A stretch of DNA of 64,000 nucleotides from RGIG5270 sp045538635 (GTDB lineage: Bacteria; Verrucomicrobiota; Lentisphaeria; Victivallales; Victivallaceae). The notes under the pieces were generated by a model. That model was given only the letters and a program-made list of their open reading frames with translations, was not told the DNA's origin and did not search any database. Below, one piece after another: positions 32,404-40,382 of the stretch. The position numbers were made by a program, and so were the translations under genes. Each line of letters begins with the position of its first letter. Within the stretch, counting starts at the first letter, position 1. The DNA lies in contig JAZSRU010000128.1 of assembly GCA_045538635.1 (NCBI GenBank), positions 1 through 64,000 of the forward strand, given 5' to 3'.

Positions 32404-34164
32404 TTACTCAATAATGACAGATTTATAGTCTTTTCCTGCCGGAATAAATGGCAGAACGTGTTCTGCATAACCGGTATGAACATCCAACAGAAACGGTCCG
32501 GGAGTATTGAGCATTTCCATGATCGCGTCATCAAGTTCCTCCGGAGTGAAAACTTCGCGGGCAGGAATTTCATAACCTTTGGCAATCATAACAAAATTCG
32601 GATACGGGGCCTCGCCGATACACTGTGTGCCGCGATTGCAAGTTCCACAATCATGCCCCTCTGTACCGCATGAGCCGTAACATCTTCCGAGAACGGTATT
32701 TCCGCGGTTGGAGTTGTACAGACGATCCTCCCATTGAGCAACCATACCGAGATGCTGATTGTTAAGAATGACCATTTTGACATCCAGACGCTCGACTTTC
32801 AAAGTTCCCATTTCCTGAATGTTCATCTGAAAACTGCCGTCGCCGTCAATATTGATAACCAGCTGATCAGGACGGGCAGCTTTGGCCCCCATTGCAGCGG
32901 GCAGGCCGAAACCCATTGCCCCGAGTCCGCCGGAAGTCAACAGCTGGCGGGGACGCTTGTACTGATAATACTGTGCCGCCCACATCTGATGCTGTCCGAC
33001 ACCGGGAACAATAACTGCTTCACCGTTGGTGAGTGCGGAAAGACGCTGAACGACAAACTGCGGCTGAAGAGTTCCCTCTTTGCGTTTATAAGCGAGCGGA
33101 AATTTATTTTTCCATTCAGCGATCTGCTCAAACCATGCTTTATATTCCCCGTAAAACGGTTCGGCATTAAGTTTGATGAGTGTCTGTTTGACATCTGCGA
33201 TAATTCCGAGATCGGCAGTCTTGTTTTTGTTGATTTCTGTATCATCGATATCAATATGGATGATTTTGGCAGAACGGGCAAAATTCTGCGGGGTTCCGGT
33301 TACGCGGTCATCAAAACGCGCGCCGAGAGCAATCAGAAGATCGCACTCATTGGCGGCATAGTTTGCATAAACAGTACCATGCATACCGAGCCAGCGCAGA
33401 CTCAAATCATCATCTTCCGGAAAAACACCGATACCCATCAGAGTTGTGGTAACTGGGATATTATAAGATTTCGCAAATTTGAAAAGTTCCTCTGCCGCGT
33501 CAGCTGAAACGATACCGCCGCCAGCATAAATGCAGGGCCGTTTGGAATCTTTTATCATAGCTTTGATTGCAGCAATATCATCATCAGACGGGGCTTCAGG
33601 AACTGAATATGCAATCAGATCCATCTCTGCATCAAAATCAAATTCACATTCAGTCATCTGGATATTTTTGGGAATATCAATAACAACCGGACCGGGTCTG
33701 CCGCTTTTTGCCAGATAGAAAGCCTCTTTGAAAATACGCGGCAAATCTTTCGGATCAAGCACCAGATAACTGTGTTTGACCACCGGTCTGGTCATACCGA
33801 TAATATCAGTTTCCTGGAAAACATTTTTTCCGATCATATCACTTGACACCTGACTGGTGATGAATACTGTCGGAATCGAATCCATATAAGCGTCGGCAAT
33901 ACCGCTGACCAAATTTGTTGCTCCGGGACCGCTGGTTGCCATAGCGACACCGACTTTGCCGGTGGCGCGGGCGTAACCGCACGCAGCGAAGGCCCCGCCC
34001 TGTTCATGACGGGGCAGAATAACTCGGACAGAGGACTTGCTGAGAGCTTGGTGCATCGCGATGGCGGGACCGCCGGGGTAGGCAAAAACGATATCGACGC
34101 CGAGTTTTTCAAGACAGCGGACCGCGATTTCGTTTCCCTTCATTTTTTTCAGACTCTTTTTCAT
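32404..34164 (-). CDS. ilvB: Acetolactate synthase, large (catalytic) subunit, with Cys-rich insertion
   Basis: 586 residues from MKKSLKKMKGNEIAV; GAGG lies 6 nt upstream. ThDP-enzyme motifs: PRHEQGGAFAACGYARATG with catalytic Glu, ATSGPGATNLVSG, SQVSSDMIGKNVFQETD, and GDGSFQMNIQEMGTL with NNQHLGMV for ThDP/Mg. It makes acetolactate or acetohydroxybutyrate, the first common step to Val, Leu and Ile. After the RLYNSNRGNTVLG segment an insertion of about 25 residues (codons near 32615-32690) carries five Cys spaced CX3C-X6-CX2C-X5-C. No ilvN regulatory subunit is nearby. Confidence 0.93.
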   Translation of the reverse strand: MKKSLKKMKGNEIAVRCLEKLGVDIVFAYPGGPAIAMHQALSKSSVRVILPRHEQGGAFAACGYARATGKVGVAMATSGPGATNLVSGIADAYMDSIPTVFITSQVSSDMIGKNVFQETDIIGMTRPVVKHSYLVLDPKDLPRIFKEAFYLAKSGRPGPVVIDIPKNIQMTECEFDFDAEMDLIAYSVPEAPSDDDIAAIKAMIKDSKRPCIYAGGGIVSADAAEELFKFAKSYNIPVTTTLMGIGVFPEDDDLSLRWLGMHGTVYANYAANECDLLIALGARFDDRVTGTPQNFARSAKIIHIDIDDTEINKNKTADLGIIADVKQTLIKLNAEPFYGEYKAWFEQIAEWKNKFPLAYKRKEGTLQPQFVVQRLSALTNGEAVIVPGVGQHQMWAAQYYQYKRPRQLLTSGGLGAMGFGLPAAMGAKAARPDQLVINIDGDGSFQMNIQEMGTLKVERLDVKMVILNNQHLGMVAQWEDRLYNSNRGNTVLGRCYGSCGTEGHDCGTCNRGTQCIGEAPYPNFVMIAKGYEIPAREVFTPEELDDAIMEMLNTPGPFLLDVHTGYAEHVLPFIPAGKDYKSVIIE

Positions 34165-34209
34165 CAAATACCTCATATTTTCGGGGTGATTAGTACCATA
34201 TTCAGGTGT

Positions 34210-34237
34210 AATATAGTATAATTATCCTTTTTTTCAA
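34210..34237 (-). promoter_or_regulatory. Promoter of ilvB
   Basis: On the minus strand, TTGAAA (34232-34237), 16-bp spacer, TATATT (34210-34215), about 45 bp before the ilvB start. Confidence 0.6.
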
Positions 34238-34257
34238 GTGTTTTAACAATAAATAGC

Positions 34258-34285
34258 TTGTATTTTTGCAACTTCGATGTATATT
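34258..34285 (+). promoter_or_regulatory. Promoter of the LeuA/CimA leader and gene
   Basis: TTGTAT (34258-34263), 16-bp spacer, TATATT (34280-34285). The expected transcription start is about 34292, right at the leader-peptide ATG, which would make that peptide leaderless. Confidence 0.5.
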
Positions 34286-34292
34286 CATCAGC

Positions 34293-34340
34293 ATGAAACA
34301 CATATGGACAATCATCAACATTACAGGCCCGATCCGCTGA
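34293..34340 (+). CDS. Ile-rich leader peptide (candidate attenuation peptide)
   Basis: ATG to TGA encodes MKHIWTIINITGPIR: five Ile in fifteen residues (codons ATA, ATC, ATC, ATT, ATC) plus two Thr, and no Leu or Val. No Shine-Dalgarno is visible, so it would need leaderless initiation. Its stop lies inside a terminator-like hairpin, the layout of amino-acid biosynthetic attenuators. The downstream gene belongs to the isopropylmalate/citramalate synthase family. Confidence 0.5.
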   Translation: MKHIWTIINITGPIR

Positions 34341-34376
34341 TCTTTGGGGAGTGCGGAGTCGGGGACACACTTTTTT
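34328..34376 (+). terminator. Attenuator-type terminator in the LeuA/CimA leader
   Basis: CCCGATCCGC (34328-34337) pairs with GCGGAGTCGGG (34353-34363) with one bulged G. The T-run TTTTTT (34371-34376) follows after a short gap. It stands 65 bp upstream of the structural gene, between promoter and start codon, so it would abort transcription unless disrupted by a ribosome stalled on the leader peptide. Confidence 0.6.
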
Positions 34377-34440
34377 ATCTCCAAAAATACACCTTTTTTC
34401 CTATAAACCTGTTTAATTAAAATGAAAGTTGATGATAATT

Positions 34441-35991
34441 ATGAATAACAAAAAATATGTAGAAATTCTCGATACCACCCTGCGCGACGGTGAACAGACC
34501 CCCGGCGTTGCTTTTGCCCCCGCCGAAAAACTTGCCATCGCCAAAATGCTTTATTCCAATTTGAAAGTTGACCGTCTGGAAATCGGTTCCGCCCGCGTTT
34601 CCGACGGTGAAAGCGACAGCGTGCGTCATATCATTGAATGGGCAGGCAGGATCGGCGCACTTGAAAAAATGGAGATCCTCGGCTTCGTTGACGGCGGCAA
34701 ATCAATCGACTGGATCGTAAATGTCGGCGGCAAAGTCATAAACCTCCTCGCAAAAGGCTCTCTGCGCCATTGCGAAATCCAACTCAAAAAAACTCCGGAA
34801 CAACACTTTGCCGAAGTCAGCGAAAATATCAAACTCGCCGTCAGCAAAGGATTGAAAGTCAATGTCTATCTCGAAGACTGGACCGGCGGCATGAAATACT
34901 CCAGAAATTATGTGGAAAATTTTATGGAAATGCTGAAAAATCTGCCGGTTGAACGCGTCATGCTGCCCGACACTCTCGGCATCGCCCGCCCCGATGAATT
35001 GGTTGAATACTTTTCATGGATCAAAAGCCGTTATCCGGAAATTAAAATGGATTTTCACGGACATAATGACTACGGGCTGGTTACAGCCAATTCACTCGTT
35101 GCCATTCAAAATGACATTGAAGGCATTCACACCACAGTCAACGGACTCGGCGAACGCACCGGCAACCAGTCACTTGCTCAGCTCGCTGTTGTCATCAAAG
35201 ATATGACCGATTGTATAACTTCTATCAACGAAGATGAACTTTTCCACGCCTCGACCATGATTCAGAATATCTCCGGCAAACGCTGCGCATGGAATAATCC
35301 GGTTGTCGGCGCAGATGTTTTCACCCAGACTTGCGGAGTTCATGCCGACGGCGACAAAAAAGGTGATCTCTACGCCAACAAACTGCTCCCGGAACGCTTC
35401 GGACGCAAACGCAATTATGCTCTCGGCAAATTGAGCGGCAAAGCTTCTCTCGATAAAAATCTTGAGGAAATGTCCCTCGATCTCGCCCCCGAAATCAAAG
35501 AAAAAGTTTTGCAGGAAATTATCCGTCTCGGCGATAAAAAGAAAACCGTCAGCGCATCAGACCTGCCGTTCCTGATTGCCGCCGCCCTCAAAACTCCGCT
35601 GGAAAGCCGCATCAAAGTCGTTGATTATCATATTATTTCAAATGCCAACAATGTTCCTGTTGCCACCGTCAAAATCAATTATGACGGAACCATAGTCGAT
35701 CATTGTTCCGAAGGCGACGGCGGTTATGATGCTTTTGTCAAGGCATTGCGCAGATGTTTGAAAGAATTGAATCTCGATATGCCGAAACTGCTGGATTATG
35801 AAGTCCGCATCCCCCCCGGCGGCAAAACTGATGCTTTGGTGGAAACCACTATCACCTGGGATTATCCCGTCAGCGGCACTATCAGCAACCTGACAACAAC
35901 AGGAGTTGACAGCGACCAGATGGTGGCGGCAATCCTCGCAACAGAAAAAATGCTGAATCTGGTCATGAAAAAAGGCGACAGAAAAAATTGA
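34441..35991 (+). CDS. 2-isopropylmalate / (R)-citramalate synthase family enzyme
   Basis: 516 residues from MNNKKYVEILDTTLRDGEQT; TTG and ATG codons up to four positions earlier are possible. The catalytic barrel has DTTLRDGEQTPGV, RLEIGSARVSDGE, LPDTLGIARPDE, metal-binding DFHGHNDYGL and TTVNGLGERTGN. Residues from about 390 form the LeuA allosteric dimer domain (VPVATVKINYDG, GSG-like GTISNLTTTGVD). It closely resembles a Bacteroidetes-type subgroup with VNVYLEDWTGG, annotated variously as LeuA or CimA. The Ile-rich leader and divergent ilvB favour citramalate synthase (isoleucine route); this is inference. Confidence 0.85.
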   Translation: MNNKKYVEILDTTLRDGEQTPGVAFAPAEKLAIAKMLYSNLKVDRLEIGSARVSDGESDSVRHIIEWAGRIGALEKMEILGFVDGGKSIDWIVNVGGKVINLLAKGSLRHCEIQLKKTPEQHFAEVSENIKLAVSKGLKVNVYLEDWTGGMKYSRNYVENFMEMLKNLPVERVMLPDTLGIARPDELVEYFSWIKSRYPEIKMDFHGHNDYGLVTANSLVAIQNDIEGIHTTVNGLGERTGNQSLAQLAVVIKDMTDCITSINEDELFHASTMIQNISGKRCAWNNPVVGADVFTQTCGVHADGDKKGDLYANKLLPERFGRKRNYALGKLSGKASLDKNLEEMSLDLAPEIKEKVLQEIIRLGDKKKTVSASDLPFLIAAALKTPLESRIKVVDYHIISNANNVPVATVKINYDGTIVDHCSEGDGGYDAFVKALRRCLKELNLDMPKLLDYEVRIPPGGKTDALVETTITWDYPVSGTISNLTTTGVDSDQMVAAILATEKMLNLVMKKGDRKN

Positions 35992-36045
35992 ACAATACAG
36001 TGAAATATCAAACTGTTTTCAAATAAAATAACGGAAGAGGCAGTT

Positions 36046-36621
36046 ATGAGCAGACGGACAAAAAAAGTAAAACAGCATATTGCAATTTCAGCACTGATAA
36101 CATTCCTTATCCTCTGCTGTCTCATGCTGGCCCTGTCCGATAAACGCGAAAGCCGCCTGAAAATGGTTACAAACACACTGCAAAGTGAACCCCTGAAAGA
36201 TTTTGTTGTCTATCCGGTAACTTCAACTGTCGTATTGGAAAAAGAGGAAAAAAGTTCTGTTTTCGGCAGCACCAATGGACTCCTCATCGCTGAAGTAACA
36301 GTTTTTTACGGTTTCAATCTGCGCAATCTGTCAAATAATGATCTGAAAAAAGAAAAAAACAAAACCATTGTCAAACTCGGTGAACCGCAAATCATCAAGT
36401 TATCTGTCAATGCTGATTCTATGCGCTTTTTCAACTCGTCGATGCATTACTTCAAAGACAAAAACATCGACAATATGCATGCGCGCGAAATGCTGAATGA
36501 CATCACTGCTTTTTCTCCGCAGTATTTTGCCGCCAGAAATCTGCTCCCTGCAAGAAAACAGATGCTTGAAAAACTCAGCCGGCAGTTAAAACTTGTCAAC
36601 AGTACGATTGAAGTTTACTGA
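36046..36621 (+). CDS. DUF4230-like membrane-anchored protein
   Basis: 191 residues. One TM segment at about 11-31 (HIAISALITFLILCCLMLAL), then a periplasmic domain with TSTVVLEKEEKSSVFGSTNG, LIAEVTVFYGFNL and the pattern KTIVKLGEPQIIKLSVNADS that resembles DUF4230 proteins. The C-terminal part (REMLNDITAFSPQYFAARNL) is helical. GAGG precedes the ATG. It lies 54 bp after the LeuA/CimA gene and could be co-transcribed, though no metabolic link is evident. Function unknown. Confidence 0.65.
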   Translation: MSRRTKKVKQHIAISALITFLILCCLMLALSDKRESRLKMVTNTLQSEPLKDFVVYPVTSTVVLEKEEKSSVFGSTNGLLIAEVTVFYGFNLRNLSNNDLKKEKNKTIVKLGEPQIIKLSVNADSMRFFNSSMHYFKDKNIDNMHAREMLNDITAFSPQYFAARNLLPARKQMLEKLSRQLKLVNSTIEVY

Positions 36622-36646
36622 AATAAAAGAAAATAAATATTAAGAC

Positions 36647-36674
36647 TTGAAAAATACAAATTCAATGATAAATT
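36647..36674 (+). promoter_or_regulatory. Promoter of the first pseudopilin gene
   Basis: TTGAAA (36647-36652), 16-bp spacer, TAAATT (36669-36674). Confidence 0.55.
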
Positions 36675-36708
36675 TTATCTGTCAATCAAAACTGAAAGGA
36701 TTTCAATT

Positions 36709-37263
36709 ATGTCTAAACGCTTTACCCTGATCGAACTGCTTATCGTTATCGCTATCATCGCCATCCTCGCCGCAATCGCATTCCCCGCAATCGGAGGTGC
36801 ACGCGAAAGCGCACGCCGCGCCAGCTGCATGAGCAATTTGCGCCAGATCGGTCAGGCTATCAAAATCTATACCGGAGAAATGGACTGGGAGGGAATTTTC
36901 CCCGCAGACAATGCAGACCGCTACAAAAGCACTCCTGTCGGCGCATTCAATATTATGCGCAAAGAGGATTTGATCAAAGAATCCGAAATCTTTCTCTGCC
37001 CCTCTGCCAAAGATAAAGTAAAAGCCGCCAAAGGTGCTGCTCTCACCGCTCAAAATGTTTCATATTCATACGCCCCCGGTCTGGATGAAACCGACAGCGC
37101 AGATTATGCAACTGCCGCAGATATCAACACCAATCATGAAGACGGCGCCAATGTTCTTTTCCATGACGGCAGAGTTGAATACATCGTTTCGACTTCCGAA
37201 CACCACTGGAGCGACAGCGAACACATTTACAACCCGGCAAAACACGCGCTGGTAAATCCCTGA
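36709..37263 (+). CDS. Type II secretion pseudopilin-like protein (GspG/H type)
   Basis: 184 residues. MSKRFTLIELLIVIAIIAIL is a class III prepilin signal with Glu at +5, cut after a short leader by a prepilin peptidase. It is followed by RESARRASCMSNLRQIGQAI, the common helix of PVC-type pseudopilins, and a C-terminal HEDGANVLFHDGRVEYI motif found in their H-X9-DG head domains. The Gly at position -1 is absent (KRF), unlike classical prepilins. Such proteins are present in many copies in Lentisphaerota and their roles are mostly unknown. AAAGGA precedes the ATG; a terminator follows. Confidence 0.9.
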   Translation: MSKRFTLIELLIVIAIIAILAAIAFPAIGGARESARRASCMSNLRQIGQAIKIYTGEMDWEGIFPADNADRYKSTPVGAFNIMRKEDLIKESEIFLCPSAKDKVKAAKGAALTAQNVSYSYAPGLDETDSADYATAADINTNHEDGANVLFHDGRVEYIVSTSEHHWSDSEHIYNPAKHALVNP

Positions 37264-37272
37264 TCTTACCTC

Positions 37273-37300
37273 AAAAAGACGGATTCTTCCGTCTTTTTTT
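37273..37300 (+). terminator. Terminator after the first pseudopilin gene
   Basis: AAAAAGACGGA (37273-37283), loop TTCT, TCCGTCTTTTT (37288-37298), followed by further T. Perfect stem with a tetraloop. Confidence 0.95.
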
Positions 37301-37337
37301 GTATAAATACAATCAATTTCATGTAAGGAAAACATAA

Positions 37338-39209
37338 ATGACCGACTTCAATATCAAATGTGTTCAACTTGATCTGGCGCGCCAAAAAGAAAGTATCCCT
37401 TTTATCAAAGATTTCATCCGTTTTGCTGCTGATGCCGGGTATGATTCCATTCTGCTTTATCTGGAAGACCGCATCCGGACTGCAGGGTACCCCTATCCTT
37501 CAGATGATGAAAGTTATTCCGTTGATGAAATGCGCGATATTGTCAAATATTCAGAACAATACAATATCGAACTCATCCCCTGCGTGGCAACTCTCGGCCA
37601 TGCGGAGCGTTTCCTCAAGCACAAAGAACTCAATTATCTCTCCGAAGTGCAGGACGGCATGAAAGACCGTTTCGGCAACAACGGCGGTCAGGATGTTTTC
37701 TGCATCACCAATCCTGATTTTTATCCGTTTATTGAAAAGTATCTGGAAGAAGTCGCCGCTATTTTTCCATCAGAATATTTCCATGCCGGACTTGATGAAT
37801 TTTTCAATTTCAACCTCTGTGAACGCTGCCGCAAAGCAATGCCAGACCTCGCATCAGAGGAAAATATGTTTTTGCAGCATATCATCCGCATCCATGCTCA
37901 TTTGGAGAAATCAGGCAAACGCATGATGATGTGGTCGGATATGTTTGAAATTTATACCACCGTCATCAGCCGCATTCCCAAAAATATCATCATGGTCGAT
38001 TGGCAGTACCAGGAGGATGTGCGTTTTTATTGGCATCATCTTTTTGACCAGAAAGCGGAAAAACGCATTGATCTCAATAATTCACTCGGGCTTGATACCG
38101 TTATGGCTCCGGCAGAACTTATATTCTTCAATAATGTGAGCTGCCTTAAATACGCCAAAGAAATAAAATCATGGGGATTTATGGTAACGATGTGGGAGAA
38201 AACCGATACTTTTGTTTACCGTTCATTTCCGGTTATTTTTTATTGCGGACAACTCCTCAAGGGGATGGCACATGAGGATGCATGGCGCAATACGGTCAAA
38301 TATATTTTCGGTTGTGATGAACCTGAGTTTGTTCAAATTATCAATATGGCGATTTGTGCGCCGCATCTGCGCCATTTTTCAGAGGTCAGCGAGAGTGCAT
38401 TTTTCTCCCGCGCGTTCAACGGTCTGCCGCTGGCAGATATGATGCGCAACAAAGTATTGCAGCAAATGCTGAAAGGCGCGGAAAAATATGTCAAATCTGA
38501 ACTCGGCAAAAAAGTTTACAAAGATTTATGCCTCGCAGCCGAGGAGCGTTGCATCCGTGACGGATTCAAAGAAACCTGCTGGGATATTTTTGACTTCGGC
38601 ATGAAAGATGACTCCGCCGATAAACTTGAAATTATGCGCAACCGCTTTTTTAAATTGCTGGAAACTAAAAATAATGTCTGGCAGGAATTCCGTGCCGGAA
38701 TCCGTCCTGATTTTCAGGCAAAATTTAAAAATTCTCTCGAATCAAGAGTTGATAAATTCATCAGCAATATCAAAAAAGATACATTTTTGTGCATCCGTTC
38801 ATGCATGAACGATATTTATGTTGTAAATTTCTTTGACGCAGAAGTTTATGCAAATGGCAAATGGCAGAAAGTTATTACCCGCAGCGGTGTCAAACCGTGT
38901 GATGAAAAAGCACTGTTTGAAACTGTTTTTCCGGTTGAATTTGATGGAGAACCGGAGGCTGTGCGTCTGACGATTTACGGCATGGGGGCGCGCGGAATAG
39001 CTTTTGTACAACTCCACAATGCAGACGGCAAAGTTTATGCTCCCGCAAAAGTGATCTCCGTTGCAGGCGATGTCGAACATCCGGAAAATATTCTTTCCAA
39101 TGACGGCTTAACAACATTTTTCAATAATGTCCCGATGGAAAAAGATTACCATGATCCGGAATCATTGACACGCCGGAACAGTATTGAAATTTCACTTAAG
39201 CAATTGTAA
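37338..39209 (+). CDS. Glycoside hydrolase family 20-like beta-N-acetylhexosaminidase
   Basis: 623 residues, no signal peptide. The barrel begins IKCVQLDLARQKES, has LYLEDRIRTAGYPYP and LIPCVATLGHAERFL, and the family signature HAGLDEF (Asp153-Glu154, polariser and general acid). MMMWSDMFE and MVTMWEKTD line the substrate pocket. The C-terminal 250 residues are helical plus a beta domain. Family members release terminal GlcNAc or GalNAc from glycans; a cytoplasmic enzyme would act on imported oligosaccharides. AAGGA precedes the ATG. It leads a glycan cluster with a GntR-type regulator and a GH38-like enzyme. Confidence 0.82.
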   Translation: MTDFNIKCVQLDLARQKESIPFIKDFIRFAADAGYDSILLYLEDRIRTAGYPYPSDDESYSVDEMRDIVKYSEQYNIELIPCVATLGHAERFLKHKELNYLSEVQDGMKDRFGNNGGQDVFCITNPDFYPFIEKYLEEVAAIFPSEYFHAGLDEFFNFNLCERCRKAMPDLASEENMFLQHIIRIHAHLEKSGKRMMMWSDMFEIYTTVISRIPKNIIMVDWQYQEDVRFYWHHLFDQKAEKRIDLNNSLGLDTVMAPAELIFFNNVSCLKYAKEIKSWGFMVTMWEKTDTFVYRSFPVIFYCGQLLKGMAHEDAWRNTVKYIFGCDEPEFVQIINMAICAPHLRHFSEVSESAFFSRAFNGLPLADMMRNKVLQQMLKGAEKYVKSELGKKVYKDLCLAAEERCIRDGFKETCWDIFDFGMKDDSADKLEIMRNRFFKLLETKNNVWQEFRAGIRPDFQAKFKNSLESRVDKFISNIKKDTFLCIRSCMNDIYVVNFFDAEVYANGKWQKVITRSGVKPCDEKALFETVFPVEFDGEPEAVRLTIYGMGARGIAFVQLHNADGKVYAPAKVISVAGDVEHPENILSNDGLTTFFNNVPMEKDYHDPESLTRRNSIEISLKQL

Positions 39210-39226
39210 AATTTACATCGGAGAAG

Positions 39227-40267
39227 ATGATTTTGAATATTGAACCTCTGAAAAAAGCATTATCTGAAACTGACCTGCCGATTTATGAATGCATAATCAA
39301 TACAGCACGCGAATTGATTATTTCCGGTAAATGGGCAAAAAATGATCGTTTGCCGACTGATCGTGAGCTGGCAGCAGAACTCGGTATCAGCCACATAACT
39401 CTCGCCAAAGCATTAAATGAACTGCGCCGTCTGGGGATGCTTTCGCGCCGCCGTTCGCAGGGAACTTTTGTTAATGAACTGCCGCAAAATTCCATATCCG
39501 GCAAAATAAAAAAAATCGGTGTTGTTTTCGATGTTGCCAATGAACATACATTTCATACCAAATTTTTCCTGGCAATTTACCGTGAACTGGAAAATGCCGG
39601 AATGTCAATGCAGTTTTTCGCTGCTGACAATTCAGCGGAAAAACAGTTGCACCTGGTGAAACAAATTATCAACGATCCGGATATGAGCGGCTGTATTTTC
39701 TGGTCGATCCTCAATGATGATAAACTGGCTGAACTCATGCAGTGCCGTCCGGTAAATTTTCCTTTGATAGTATTGGACAAATATTCCGGAAAAATACGCC
39801 ATGACAGCGTAGTATTCAATAATTTTGAATGCGGGGTAAAAATCGGAGAGGAATTGAAAAAGTATAATGTTTCCAAAATTTTTGTCTATGATGACACCGT
39901 TAAGCGTTTCAGTTCTGTCCGTGACCGTATAGATGGAATTGCACAAGGCTGCGGATGTTCTGATTTTCACTGGATAAATTATAGTGAAAAACTTGAAAAT
40001 TTTGCCGGTGACAAGCCATTTGCAATAGTTTTTGCCGGCGGATTTTGTATGCAGGAGAAAATGCAATTTCCGGCTGCATGTACGCCGGTTTTATTTTCTG
40101 TTGATACAGTTCCTTTGCTGGATCACAGCGGTATTGTCTGTTGTTTTGACTCGTCTGACATGGCGCGCCGGGCCGTTGCCATGCTCTGCGCCAGATTGAA
40201 TGGTGATGATTCCGATGTTTTGCAATATTTTTCAAACGGCATGATTTCGACTGTCAAACCGCTGTAA
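39227..40267 (+). CDS. GntR-type winged-helix regulator with LacI-like sugar-binding domain
   Basis: 346 residues. The N-terminal winged helix (about 15-85) has IISGKWAKNDRLPTDRELAAE, then LGISHITLAKALNELRRLGML and RRRSQGTFV. The rest is a periplasmic-binding-protein-like effector domain starting KIKKIGVVFDVANEHTFHTK, as in AraR-type repressors. GGAG is close to the ATG, so a TTG two codons later (39233) is also possible. It lies between the GH20 gene and the GH38-like gene and probably controls both; an inverted repeat on the next promoter is a candidate target. Confidence 0.9.
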   Translation: MILNIEPLKKALSETDLPIYECIINTARELIISGKWAKNDRLPTDRELAAELGISHITLAKALNELRRLGMLSRRRSQGTFVNELPQNSISGKIKKIGVVFDVANEHTFHTKFFLAIYRELENAGMSMQFFAADNSAEKQLHLVKQIINDPDMSGCIFWSILNDDKLAELMQCRPVNFPLIVLDKYSGKIRHDSVVFNNFECGVKIGEELKKYNVSKIFVYDDTVKRFSSVRDRIDGIAQGCGCSDFHWINYSEKLENFAGDKPFAIVFAGGFCMQEKMQFPAACTPVLFSVDTVPLLDHSGIVCCFDSSDMARRAVAMLCARLNGDDSDVLQYFSNGMISTVKPL

Positions 40268-40318
40268 CCGGCATTTTTTGAATGTATAACATTTTTTTGA
40301 GGAAAATATTTTTTGCAC

Positions 40319-40352
40319 TTGATATATATTGATATACATGCTATTTTATAGC
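40319..40352 (+). promoter_or_regulatory. Promoter of the GH38-like unit with overlapping operator candidate
   Basis: TTGATA (40319-40324), 17-bp spacer, TATTTT (40342-40347). The inverted repeat GCTAT-TTT-ATAGC (40340-40352) covers the -10, and TTGATATA occurs twice (40319-40326, 40329-40336 with overlap at the edges). Repression by the adjacent GntR-type protein is inferred. Confidence 0.5.
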
Positions 40353-40382
40353 AAATGTCAATATCTATGAAAGTGATGAAAT

